A stretch of DNA of 64,000 nucleotides from Pomacea canaliculata. Its lineage: Eukaryota; Mollusca; Gastropoda; Architaenioglossa; Ampullariidae. A program made the translations under genes and the position numbers. The notes beneath the pieces were generated by a model that saw only the letters and a program-made list of their open reading frames with translations, did not search any database and was not told the origin of the DNA. The number at the start of each line of letters is the position of its first letter. Within the stretch, counting starts at the first letter, position 1. The DNA lies in the NCBI RefSeq assembly GCF_003073045.1, contig NC_037597.1, positions 6,382,717-6,446,716 on the forward strand, written 5' to 3'. This document shows positions 10,279 through 22,445 of the stretch, piece after piece.

Positions 10279-12728
10279 CGTCAGGATGCCTCTCTCGAGG
10301 AACTGGAACCGTGCCTGGGATGAACTGTGTGCCTGACACTATTGAGTTCAAATGTTTGCTCTCAAGGAAAGCGATGTCAGCTATCTGTGTACTGCACACT
10401 TTCTAGCCTTTATTAACCTGTGTATCTGTAGCTAAAGTCTGAACAATAATTTAGTGCGCTATGAATCGGGATTTCAGAGTAATGTCAAATGACAATCATT
10501 TGATTAAAACTTCAGATTTTAAATGATAAAGACCCACTTGTTACAGCAAACGTCGTTTGAAAAGGTTCTTTTCATTTTTCTTAAAGGTCAGCTCGAGTGT
10601 AGCAAGCTAAGCTGTTAAAATAACAGTCACAGCTGACAGCAGATGATAATATTTTATTATACATCCCCATACACGACACATGATGTTAAAATGTGATATG
10701 AAATTATAAATTATATACACTTTATTTACATAAAAATGTTTTTTCTCATTTATAATGGTCATTTGCATGGAAATTTTACTGTTTACTTACTGGCACCTGT
10801 TCCCGTTTAGTGTAAGTTCCACTTAAGTTTAATTGTCACATTCAATTACACACTTTTTTTAAGCTCACTACCCTTGTGCTTTTTTAGAAAATTTTGTAAT
10901 CGATTTTCACCCAGTCAAAGGTCTAAAATTTTCACTAATTACTTATTTCCTGTGACAATTAAATCATTTCCATCAGTTGACAAATAGTAAAATTATTTTA
11001 ATGATTTGTAAATTTTTGTATGAGAAAATTATTATTATAGAGCTAGGGAGCTATCTCCCCTGATTCGGCTTATGACGAAATAAAAAAGATCGATAATTTA
11101 ACCTGTGTGCGGCTCGTGCTGCTGAATGTTGTCCAGAAGTGATAACGTTCTTCGGAGCTGTGCAGAAACTGTACAATATATTTAGGAGAAGCCCTCAGAG
11201 ATAGGACATTTTGACAGAAACTATATTGACTGTTCTTCGCACAACTTATCAGACATTCCTGAATGTAAAAGGCTTTAATATACACCACAACTTCTCTTAT
11301 CTTGATGTATTGTAAACAAAAGAAGCGAGACGCAGTGTAATTAGCATTCTGTTATCTGACATCAAGAGTGTGAAATGGAAAAGGGAAGAGTGATAAGCGT
11401 ATTTTTTGTTAGGGATGAACAGTTTACTAAGTCCATGTATTCAGGGCATACAAAGAGAAAGTGCTGTTCAGTATCAACTATGTCAAAGCAAAAGGCAGTT
11501 CAAACATTCTGAGTGAGTTAAGCAATAACGCTGCTGATAGTATTTAATTACAGTTATGCCCATTCTACATTTTAAGAAAGTATTTCCTAGGCCTCTGTGT
11601 TTCAACCAGACAAGGGTAGTTGCTTAAAATGAGTCTTGATGTATTATATGGGAAATATCTTGAATCTGTTGAATCGCATCATGCCACTGCTGGTGGTGAC
11701 AGTCTATCAGACCTCTGTTTCAGAATTTGTTTGAAAAAAAATTATCGTCTCCAGTACCTTGACATTCCCACACTTTCCAAAACCAGTATTAATACAAAAA
11801 TATCATAATAAAGTGTAGCCATGTTTTCTTGTTTTCTTCGTGCAGTGGAGTTAACATTAAATGGACTTTCTTCCAAATAGAGTTTCTACTGTGTGGCATT
11901 TTTAGCAGACGGAGCTAACATCCAACACACCGCACTGATGTAGTAACAAAGGGAACACATTCTCCCATATTTGAGCAAGCTAAGCTAGGCGTCCTTGTTT
12001 TGACCTCTAAAATTCTTTTCATTGCAGAAGTGTGAACCTTTTCAATGCTATCATTACTGGTACACAGACCTCATATTTCAGAGCCATGTAAAAGTTATTG
12101 GCTGGATCTGAAAAACAGGACTAACAAAGTATCTATTGTGTGCTTGAATGTGTGTATGTGTATGTGCGCGTGTCTCTGATAATCATTGCTAGGAGGAAGG
12201 ATTAAGAGTGTAGTTATTGTATGGGTATGTAGGGGGTACCTGCGTCTTGTTTAGCTAGCTCATTGCTTAGTTTGTTTAGTTCATGAGCTCCCCACAAAGA
12301 AATATTTATGTCCCTGTTACAAAGAAATAAACAATAACGATGTGTTGTATTGTACTGACGTCACACACGGACCGAAATAGAAAATTTGAACATGCAAGGA
12401 AACCGTTTTTGTTAAATTTCTGAAGATTTGTATTTCCCCTTGCGATTTTATGTTCGATGCAGTAACAAGTGATAAGAAAGGAGTCTTTTGATTGTGATAT
12501 ATGTCGTGATCGGGTAGGTCTTTAGTAAGCTGTACCCGACTGGCAGGCCTCTCGGTGCACACACAATGTGAACGAACAGTGAAGAGAATCACTGACTGTG
12601 ACGGTGGGACTGGTGAGGATATAAACACTGAGGCGACGCAAGTGAGCCAAAGGCTGCGCCAGTTGTCTCCCCCCATTAGTTCCTCCTGCTGTCTGACGAC
12701 TGTAGACGTGTTACACTCTCTCCTCAAC
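10279..12728. other. Spacer between P450 copies B and C
   Basis: Matches the A-B spacer at both ends (10279-11035 and 11890-12728). The middle, about 11040-11890, is absent from the A-B spacer; only its first 60 bp match the sequence after copy C. I recognise no gene or element in that middle part. Confidence 0.55.
12356..12363. promoter_or_regulatory. CRE palindrome upstream of P450 copy C
   Basis: TGACGTCA about 373 bp before the ATG of copy C, in the position matching the copy B site. The flanking sequence has changed (an insertion of a few bases just upstream) while the eight bases are unchanged. Binding is inferred from the consensus only. Confidence 0.5.
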
Positions 12729-15700
12729 ATGGACGTGCTGGGACTCGTCGATGTTCCTGTGTGGCTGATGTTGCTCATCATACTAGTGCTGACACTCTAT
12801 GTGTAAGTACATGTACACATATTTTCATCTTAGAGCTGACTGATGTGTAGGCATGTAGCGCCCTTGCCCTGTCTCTGGAGTGTGTGTAGACATGAACTGC
12901 CGTCCTGCAGATGTAAAGTGTTATAGACTAGACTGCACTAGACATAATTATAGTGGATCATGGCTAGTTGCTTGTGTTTTCGTTAGACAGAAAGTTTCTT
13001 GTAAGCAAACAAGCGTTGTACAACAGAAGGTAGAGACAGTAAACGTCTCCATGTAGACAAGGCAACCAGACAAGGTGACGCGAGGCGCAGTGGTGTTACT
13101 GTACTTGTTGCTACTGCTGTGACGAGAGAAAGGTCAAGAATCAAAGTTCTTATTGGTTACATACACAGTTCATGATTTTGGAGTTAGGATTTCGTCGAAT
13201 GTTTGTTTGTGCGAAAACACACACACAGAGGCGACGACTTGACCCTTGATGCTGTAGTTACTCGCACTACTCAGTGCACATCCACTGGCGCCTGCACCGC
13301 CCCGGTACACCAGTTCTCAAGGCCCGAGTTTCCTCTTCACAAGGTACGTAAGTCCTCAAGCCTGCCGGTGCATACACAACGCGAAAGAACCGTGAAGAAA
13401 ATCACACAGGGGGCACGTACAGGACAGACAAAGGCGGCGCCCTGCCTCTCACCTCTTCGCATCTTCACTGTACTATTCAAGTGCATCTTAGTTGGAGGTC
13501 CAGGTCACGCCACTGCTTTCTGTCCCAGTTGTTTGACGCCTGCCTAACGGCTGCATGCGTATTACGTCATACATCTTGTCGGATGTGTTGTGTTGAGAAA
13601 TCCCACCCTCAGAAATCCGCCTCTCTAATGCGCATGCGTCATATTTAAATACAATTCAACCGTTTCTTTGGGCTGGTGGAGAGGTGAAGACCTTTGTCAA
13701 AGTCTACATCTAAATATAGGCAAGTTATGATTGATACGAACATTCGGACTTACGAACAGACTTCGTGCAGTTCAAATTATTTCTTGCAATACTTCCACGA
13801 GTCCGAATTTTGAGTTCGTGATCCTATTTTCTGCCTTGTGAGAACATACGCCGAGCCTCCAGAGGCCCCCTACCCGTCAGTGTCAGATAACACGCTCGTG
13901 GTGGTGTCACGACCCGAGCTGATGCTTTACATGACCTAGATTCACAATGCGCAGGCGCAGGCCGACAAGAGATACGCATGCGCAGACCAGATGTCAAAGC
14001 TATCTCGGTCAAATCATGGATGTGTGTAGTTGGACTGCTGTCTGTCTGCCAAGACCAACGTTTAGCCTCTTGTGAAATTCTTCGCTGTTAGTCTCGGCGA
14101 GCCTAAACAAAGAATGAACTGGAAAAAAAGTACAACACACAAAAGTACAAAAAAGTACACTACTAGAGTGCTACACTTATAACATTTCTTTGTTGTTTTT
14201 TTTTTTTTTTTTTTTGGTTGGATTTTTTTTGTGATGAATTAACTCGAGCGTCATGGATAATGACAAGCAGAAAGCAAGTATTAAAGTGGCAGTGCTAATA
14301 AGCGGCAAGCAATTTCAATTTTCAATGGGAAAAAAAGTTGCTATAATAAAGATGGTGGATGTGGTACGTTCATATATCATGAATCGCTCAACAATTGGAA
14401 CAATTTACAAAAACTAAAAACCCGATTATGGAGCATATTAAGAGCTGCCTTACCTATGCAGTCTACAACAATTTGAGAGAAAAGGGGGAAGCTGTTAGAA
14501 AAAATGGGAAAACATTTGAGCACAGGCGGGCACCGCATAATCTTATGATTACACACACACAAAACACACACACATATTATCCATACACACAGTCATGACG
14601 ACTGCAAAATTTTGGTATCCAAATGTTTTGATATTGAAATAGCTGCGTCTTGGAAAAAGGCTTAGATTGTTTTATCTGTACGTCAGCTTTGTCCATTTCA
14701 GATTCCTTTTTTTTTCTCCGATCGCTCCATGCTTAATTTCCATTTTACGGTTATCTTAGGTGCACGACATGGAACCACGGCATGTTTACGAGTCTGGGAA
14801 TACCTGGCCCCAAACCTGTACCATTCTTGGGAAATGCAAAGGACATCGCGAAAAAGGTAACCGTAGTGTAATGCCCAGGGTTAGAGCTGTGCCTAAGAGC
14901 AAAAGTTACTGTTATTTTGTCCTAACTCCTTCACATATTGTTGAACATATTTTAGATGAACACGAACGTTTGCGATTATGTGAGTGGAAAAAAAAAACAA
15001 GATACAAACCAAAATGCAATAAAACATAGATAAAATCAAAAAAGGATGAATGTTCGACCCTCAGACAATCTCCCCCATCCACATGGTTAAAAAAAGGTGC
15101 TTTACAGGGCGGTAACATAAAATAGCTTTGTTTTGTTACAGGGTTTTATTTATACACTTATAGATTGGAGAAAACAATATGGTCACGTGTTTGGGTAAGT
15201 AGAAAAGTTTACATCAGTTGGTTCGGGTATATGTCATAAACATAAGCATAGTATTTAGCATCATTTTATATTATATATAGCACTCGGACCATAAATATTT
15301 TCAAGATTTCTGTTCACATTTCAGAACCTTCTTCATATTTAAGCCCATGCTTGTTGTCAGTGATCTTGACATAGTGAAAGAAATACTGGTCAAGGACTTC
15401 AACAATTTTGTGGACAGATTCGTAAGAATTCTTTTTCTCGTCTCTGACAAATTTGACTTGCGCGTGCAAAAAAAAAATGTATTAATGTTAAAAACACAAC
15501 AACCACGAAGTAAGTAGTCAAAATATAAAATATCCATTGTTGGTACTTCTTATAAATCTGTAGACAGTACTAGCATTGTCCATCATGCCAAGTAACGTTC
15601 ATTTTGGTGAGATTTTTAAAAAAAATAGTTTGTAGCTGACATCTTCCCGACGATAGTAACCAAGGGACTATTTTTCACCGGAGGTTCAACGTGGAAGCGT

Positions 15701-18700
15701 CTTCGTAGGCTGATGACACCTACGTTCACTGCCGGCAAGTTGAAGAACGTGAGTATATTTGTGAGAACCATAAAAAAATAAAAGGATGTACTAATACAAC
15801 ATGATGTCTGTCTCCAAGTGTTTCGTGAATATTCTTCGTACTTATTTTGGTTGGTTTAATTGTACTTCTCAAGTTAGGTAAAAGTTCTCATTTCATTTTA
15901 TGTTATTACCTATATTTGTCATTGATACTAGTCCTGTTTGTAATAAGTTGAGACTGTCAGTCTATTAACCCGTGGTATGTATTTTTTTCTGCCGCTCTTG
16001 ATAACAGATGAGTCATTTCATGGACCGATGTGCTAAAATTCTGAAGGACAATCTCCGGGAAAAAACGAATCAAAAAGAAGTGATTGACACCAAAGAGTAA
16101 GTCTACTTTCGGTATTGCTCTGGCCCAAGTAATGTTTTTTAACAGTGGACAGAGTGATACCCAGCAGTACGTCTGGTTAAACCGCACAGGTCATAGGAAG
16201 ATATTGGTAGAATATTCTAAATTATTTCTGCGTGTTTTTTGTTTGTTAATTTTTCGTGCTATACAATACACACGAGTGTCCGTAAGACTGTCCGACTATG
16301 CATTGATTTCTCGCATGGAAAACGTCCAGCACAAGTCGTTGGTCAGTCTGACATCTGTTCTTTCAGTGTCTTTGGCGCCTTCACCATGGACGTGGTTGCG
16401 GGGACGGCATTCGGACTGGAGACCAACTCCCAGACACAACCTGCCGAGCCCTTCGTCCAAAGCATGAAGAACATGTTCTACAAAATGTCAGGAAGCAGAA
16501 ACCTATGGGCCACATTCTTCGGTAAGTGCAAACATGCATTTTTGTAGACCGAATACACTTAACTACTATATCAAAAACACATCTAAAATTCATTTATGTG
16601 TAAATATCGCCACAAACAATTTTTTTAGGTTTGCAGAAATCGTGAAACCTTATTTAAAAATAACTTCTTTTGTTTGAAAGATACGTTTACTCAAACGCTG
16701 GCATCTTTTATTTCTCCAGTTTTAAACAATATTAGTCATTAAATTGTCCTGTCGTCATCTAAACTGTAAATATTTTCAAAATGAAGGAATCTTGGTCTCT
16801 CTATTGACACGTTAGTAATGAAGTGTAGCAATACGCAAATAGAAACATGATCTGATCTTTACATTTGAATGAACTTTTACAGGAATGTTCCCGTTTATGA
16901 GTCCACTCATAAGGAGATTGGGCAAAGGCATATTCACGGGAGAAGAGTCTGACTTTCTCGTCAACTCCGTGTACAGGATGGTCGACGAAAGACGACAAGC
17001 AATAGAAGACGAAAAGGTCAGTGATCTCAAACTGTGGGGATGATGTTTCCACCTCTGTTGCAGCGGTACGATGCCAGGAATAAGTTAAGTGTGAGAAGAA
17101 TTATGTATGTGTGAAACATTATTTATTTTACGAAGGATATAAACAATATTGGAATCGCAGGAAAAGCTTTAAAATCGTTTGTTTCCGTGTCAACAGCGCA
17201 CAGACTTCCTACAGCTGCTAGTCAATGCCGAGGACACTGGGTTGGACGTCAGTCAGAAACGTGAGTACATGAACCTTACAACCTTAAAAGTTGTTTTCTC
17301 TACCGTTTTTCTTAGATCTGGCAAAGCAGTCCTTCACTTCAGCCGACTAGGGTGTATATGTTATGTTATTTGTATGTGTGGTGAGATGTATTTACCATTA
17401 GGGATGTTCTGTAATAATCTTTTCTACGTCACTTTAAAGCTATGTAAGGAATACATTTTTACAATGTATGTATATATAATGTCTTCTTCCTATGCAGTTT
17501 ACTGCTGTCATACGTGTCAATAGCAGTCAATCCACATTTTTTCCAAGGGTATTTTGTAATCGTCCATGCCCTTTAACCCCAGGTATGACAAGGGAGGAGG
17601 TTGCAGGTCAAGGCTTTAATATTCTGATCGCCGGGTACGAGACAACGGCCACCACCCTGCAGTACCTGACCTACAACCTGGCCAAGAACCAGGACGTTCA
17701 GCAGCGAGTGTACGAGGAGATGAGAGACGAGCTGGGTGATGTGAGTCCTTAACGTCACCTCAGCCTCGATGTCAGTACAGGGCTGTTAGGGGTATCTGGG
17801 TAGATGACGATCAGGTTAACCAATCTTCAAGTGTGCAGTCTTTTATTATACGGCCAGACTATTATCCGACCAAACACGCCCTCTCCATCCCAACTTTCAG
17901 CTGTTGCCCTCGGGAGGGCGCTACAAGATGCCATGTGGGCGAAAAACTTCTTATCAAAGGTCCGTCAAGCCAGTAGCGATCACCATCCTAAATAAAAGGC
18001 ACAAACACTTGTAGGCCTACCATATTAATTAGCATCCTTCTTAGGATTTTTATGCGTGTTTTGAGCAAACCAAAAATTTTTTAGTTGGAATGCCTTCAAG
18101 AGACAATAAAGGTTGATTTGATTTGATAATTTATTCTCTCGATAAAGCACAGATTTTCAACTCATAGTCTCGTTATAAATTGATATCTCGCCAGATTTTA
18201 CACCTTCTCACATTCGGATCACACTCACCACCACGTAGCAACCAGTTAAACCAATAAAAGAACTATTTATTATCTGACTTCACAGTCTTCACTCAGTGTC
18301 TACCTAGTGTCTCATAATCTCTATTACAATACCCATGTACCCAGGAGGACCCGACCTACGACAACGTGGGCAGACTGAAGTACCTGGACAACGTCATCCA
18401 CGAGACACTCCGGGTCTTCCCACCTGTGCCATTGTGAGTTGTATACCACAGTAATGTTGTTGGTTCCAACAGTCACTGCAATAACCCATTGTTTTCTCTC
18501 ATACATGTCTACATGTATCACCGAAGTCTTATTTTATTTTTCTTTTGATTATAAACGCATTCATTGATTTGTTTGGAGATCGATGGATTAGTAATATACA
18601 TTAATTTTTAAATCCTTGCTTCAGATACTAAGTATACTAGAAGACACAAATGTATATAGGAATTCTGAGAGACCCTAAAATAAATTAAGTATTAAATCTC

Positions 18701-20622
18701 CTCTCCTCCACTCCCAACCACACAATGAACGTCAGCAGCAGAAGCGCAGTGAACACACACACAAGTTAAACTTCTTGAAATTGTACTTAATAATTATAAA
18801 TAACACTTTTTTAACGTTTTAATACAGTTTTGAGCCTTAAATTCAGACTTGACACTCTACACTTGTCAGTCACCTTCCTCTCCTCACAGGATCACCAGAA
18901 AAGCATTGGAGTCAAGAACCATTAAAGGAGTGACCATTCCCGCCGGTATGGGAGTAGGTATTCCCATCTACAGCATGATGCATGACCCTGATTACTTCGA
19001 CGACCCAGAGGAATTCCGGCCTGAAAGGTAACTTCTAACAGTGTCAGATGTACTCAGTGACCTTAATAAATTCTTAAGTATGAAGATGAGCTGATGAAGC
19101 TGACCATTTTAGGAGTGTCACTTGCCACTCTACAGCAAATATAATATTAGAAAAGTAATCAACAAACAAAATGACAGTCCCCACCCTTAGTTGCAGCCCC
19201 ACTTAACGTTCGTAAGATCCGGCAAACCAGCCAACGACAAATACACTTCTTAAAATCTGATGAACTGAGCCACACTCACTGTTACAAATACTACTGGATC
19301 GTAACAGAACTCTCCAGTAAGGGAAAATAATTTTCTGCTTTCCTCGTGGCAGGTGAGAATGCCGAGGTTTGAAGGGTTATATCTAGAAAATAAAGCATAA
19401 TTATATATTTATATTTTGGGAATGATTTTTTTTAAAAAAACGACCATAGTGAGACACTCACACCCACACAAAACACTCGCCATCCGCCCACGTTTTCCGG
19501 TTCTAGTTCTCATTAAACAACAACAGCAACAAAAAACCCACCAGCAGGTTTATGACACGGAGTAAATAGAGATTACAGCAACATGTTTGAAAGGCACTGT
19601 ATATTGTCTAGAATCTAGAACAGGGATGCCCAACCTACGGCCCGCGGGCCATATATCCGGCCCGCGACGCGGTGCCATCCGGCCCGCGAAACTTCTGCCC
19701 ACAGTGCAGGAAATCGGCATGTTAGTAATAAAAAAAGACCTAAAACCGTAAAAAAGGGAAGAAGAAGTATTTATCCCTACATAAGGGCGTCTCTCAATCT
19801 TTTTTTCGACGGACGAACATTTCGATTCAGTGCTCCGACTTGGTGTCTCTACGATGCAGCCGGACATTCAGAAGTTGGTTTCGGGTAAACAACATACAAT
19901 ATCCCACTAATTACTACATAATTAATGGTAAGTACAACCTGTTTCTAATAAAAACGGTATCTGCTCTATATTTCTCTTTTTTTTGTATTTTTGCGGTGTA
20001 GCGGCCCGTGACACGCATGTCGGAAATGTGTATGGCCCGCAGGCCGAAAAAGGTTGGGCATCACTGGTCTAGAACATGTCATTTACTAATATTAAAAAAA
20101 CTCACAATTTGTCGTCTTTCATTGTTTATTTGACAGGTTTAGTGAGCTAAAAAGCTCCAAGCTACCCAGCATTCTCCTGGAGCTGGCCTTTGGCTACGGT
20201 CCACGTCAGTGTATCGGCATGCGCCTGGCGCTTCTGGAAATCAAGTTTGCTGCCGTGCGCATCCTGCGTCACTTCCGGTTTCTTCCGTGCGAAGACACGC
20301 CGGTAAGTGTATGTTATTGTGGCTAATTAATGTAAATATCAAAGTGTTCTTGTGAATAGAAGTATAATACTCTAGTGAAGTATCAGTCTCCATGAAAATA
20401 ATTCATCGTACAGCGATGTGACATCATGTATTTAAAAAAGTAAATTTCATTTCATTTTCATGTGACACATAACTAACACACACAGCGATTAAAAGATTGT
20501 CAAAACTGCATTGTTCTCTAATGTTTTGCCCTGTTATGGTCCAGGACAAGATCGAATTTGGGAAATCTGGATTCACTTCACCCACGAAACCTATCAAGCT
20601 GAGAACCGAACTCCGCGAGTGA
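12729..20622 (+). CDS. Cytochrome P450, CYP3 clan (CYP3A-like), copy C, complete
   Basis: A haem-thiolate monooxygenase that would use NADPH-P450 reductase at the ER to oxidise lipophilic substrates; the substrate cannot be inferred. Exons: 12729-12802, 14760-14856, 15142-15194, 15325-15421, 15629-15748, 16008-16096, 16367-16521, 16883-17016, 17197-17260, 17583-17740, 18345-18433, 18890-19027, 20137-20302, 20545-20622. They join in frame to 503 residues, the usual CYP3A length. Seen in order: a hydrophobic anchor (about residues 10-25), a proline hinge PGPKPVP (40-46), WKRLR in the C helix (129-133), AGYETT in the I helix (311-316), ETLR in the K helix (367-370), PERF (421-424) and the haem loop [10 protein letters not shown] (441-450, Cys448). 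The start is fixed by the anchor and by conservation with copy B. ATTAAA about 230 nt past the stop may serve as poly(A) signal. CYP3 clan is confident; the subfamily is not assigned. Confidence 0.95.
13948..13984. promoter_or_regulatory. Pair of NRF1-like GC motifs in intron 1 of P450 copy C
   Basis: The same two motifs as in copy B, TGCGCAGGCGCA and CGCATGCGCA. A further TGCGCATGCG occurs upstream near 13629, where the copy B equivalent (near 3655) has decayed to TGTGCATGCC. Confidence 0.35.
14253..14545 (+). mobile_element. Pogo/Tigger-like transposase remnant in intron 1 of P450 copy C
   Basis: Two adjacent frames read like one ancestral protein: NRSTIGTIYKN, then after a stop and frame change NPIMEHIKS and a Lys/Glu-rich stretch. 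This is the usual look of the DNA-binding region of Tigger-type transposases. The fragment is shared with copy B, so insertion came before the duplication. Low-complexity CA runs follow it. Confidence 0.4.
17880..18128 (+). mobile_element. 3' end of the same non-LTR retrotransposon in intron 10 of copy C
   Basis: Orthologous to the copy B fragment, with an internal deletion in the 3' UTR (the 8355-8465 segment of B is largely missing) and a shorter TTGATTTGATTTGAT tail. The coding remnant here reads KPVAITILNKRHKHL, closer to the usual C-terminal pattern than the copy B version. Confidence 0.65.
19621..20066. mobile_element. hAT-type non-autonomous element, 446 bp, in intron 12 of P450 copy C
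   Basis: Ends are CAGGGATGCCCAACCT and the inverse AGGTTGGGCATCACTG. Flanks are ATCTAGAA and GTCTAGAA, an 8-bp target duplication with one mismatch. Copy A has the empty site near 500-510. From 19809 to 19910 the + strand reads 33 codons that include VLRLGVSTMQPDIQKLV and end ISH-stop. This resembles the C-terminus of hAT transposases of the ZBED/GTF2IRD2 type, so the element is a deletion derivative of an autonomous one. Confidence 0.85.
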
Positions 20623-22445
20623 CATCAGGATGCCTCTCTCGAGGAACTGGAACCGTGCATGTGATGAACTGTGTTCTTGACACTATATTGAGTTCAAATG
20701 TTTGCTCTCACGGAAAGTGATGTCAACTATCTGTGTACTGCACAGTTCCTAGCCTTTATTAACCTGTGTATCTATAACTATAGTCTTAACAATAATGTAG
20801 TGCGCTATGAATAGAGATTTCAGAGTAATGTCAAATGACAATCATTTGATTAAAGCTTGCGGATTTTAAATGATAAAGACCCTCTTGTTACAGCAATCGT
20901 CGTTTGAAAAGGTTGTTTTCATTTTTCTTAAGTCAGCTCGAGTGTAGCAAGCTAAGCTGTTAAAATAAAAGTCACAGCTGACAGCAAATGATATTTTATT
21001 ATACATACCCATAAACGATACATTATGTTAAAATATGATATGAAATTATAAATTATATACACTTTATTTGCATAAAAATGTTTATTTTTTCATTTATAAT
21101 GGTCAGTTGCATAGAAATTTCACTTTTGCTTACTGGCACCTGTTCCCGTTTAGTGTAAGTTCCACGTAAGTTTAATTGTCACATTCAATTACACACTTTT
21201 TTTAAGCTCACTACCTTTGTGCGTTTCTAGAAAATTTTGTAATCGATTTCACCCAGTCAAAGGTCTAAAATTTTCACTAATTACTTATTTCCGGTGACAG
21301 TTAAATCATTTCCATCAGTTGACAAATAGTAAAAATCATTTTAATGATTTGTAAAAATTTTGTATGAGAACATTGTTATTATTATAGAGGTAACTGCTTC
21401 TCTAGAACTAGTGAATTATCTCCCCTGATTCGGCTTATGACGAAATAAAAAATATCGATAACAAAATTTAAACATGCAATAGTTTCTTCCCTGCATGGAT
21501 GATTGATTAACAATTATCGACAACAGCAAAGTTCGCGAAAGCATTCACACAGTTATTTTGTAGCGGATTTTGGGTACCAACTCTATAGTCAGTATAGAGC
21601 TATATATGGTATCAAACTGCCCAACATATTTTCTTTTAGAACAGCGCGTGTGTGTGTTTGGTGCTTATGTTTCCGCGCGTCATACTGTAATAATAATAGA
21701 TGCAAAATTTGTGAAGCGCATACTCACACTTCTAAGGAGCATGCTCTTAGCGCTTAAGAACAAGAACGAAACATGGACAGCATACGAGGGACAAGAAAAC
21801 AAACAAATAATTACGTACGTATGAGCTATAAAAGAATAAACAACCGTTGATCAGGGAGAGGGAAATAGGTGGAAACGGTCGGTACGTTTTAGAATATTTG
21901 GGGGTAGCAATAAAAGAGGGCGAAGATGAAAGGGAGGGCGCATACGACGAGAGCGTTGTCGAGGTGGGAGCATCACCTCACCGACCGAGGTGTTCATAGA
22001 CTATACTTGGGAACGTTTCGTCCTTGTCGGCAACATCAACCAGCGTACGAGTAAAGCCCGCCGTTCTACCCACGACAGTGTTGACTGTGTTTATTATTGT
22101 GATAAGATTGGGAAAGCAGCCCCCATCTTCCCTTGTTACACTGATGTGCTCGAGCTTATGTAGAAAGCCCAATTAATTACTATAAGAATTATAAGCGTAT
22201 TAAAGTGCTCCCATATTTTACAGAAGGCTTAAAAGGTCTTGCAAAAATAAATGCACAATGAAATAAAGAAACAAAATGCACAGGACTTTCAGTGTACAGG
22301 CATACACATACTAAAAGGTGTTAGGAGATATATAGATATGGTAGCATGGAGTTGAAAGTGCCAAAGACGGGAGACAAAACCAAAGGGCCAATACTCCTTC
22401 GTGTCGGCTTGTAAAGAAAACGCAGTTGTCGTTACTGGCGATGTT
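20623..22445. other. Region between the P450 array and CRY-DASH
   Basis: The first 840 bp are the 3' flank shared by the P450 copies. From about 21463 the sequence is unique to this window. The stretch just before 22445 should hold the CRY-DASH promoter, but I see no clear core element. Short open frames here look non-coding. Confidence 0.5.

Larger units (their letters stand above)
1..21462 (+). repeat. Tandem segmental duplication carrying three CYP3-like P450 genes
   Basis: Three head-to-tail copies of a unit of roughly 9-10 kb are visible. Stop codons of the three genes fall at 1074, 10278 and 20622, and start codons of copies B and C at 2654 and 12729. Exons, most introns and the 3' flanks align closely, including non-coding blocks such as the 1380-1830, 10560-11035 and 20930-21385 segments. 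Similarity ends near 21462, where the sequence after C departs from that after B. Copies A and C share a long intron 12 that is cut to 153 bp in B, so B carries a private deletion. Whether further copies lie upstream of base 1 cannot be seen. Confidence 0.93.

Noticed and set aside
11070..11288. 72-residue minus-strand frame in the spacer before copy C
   Set aside because: No homology that I recognise, no splice context, and the block is missing from the A-B spacer.
20511..20720. Open frame overlapping the last P450 exon in another frame
   Set aside because: The proper frame ends LRTELRE and is conserved in all three copies; this frame is not.
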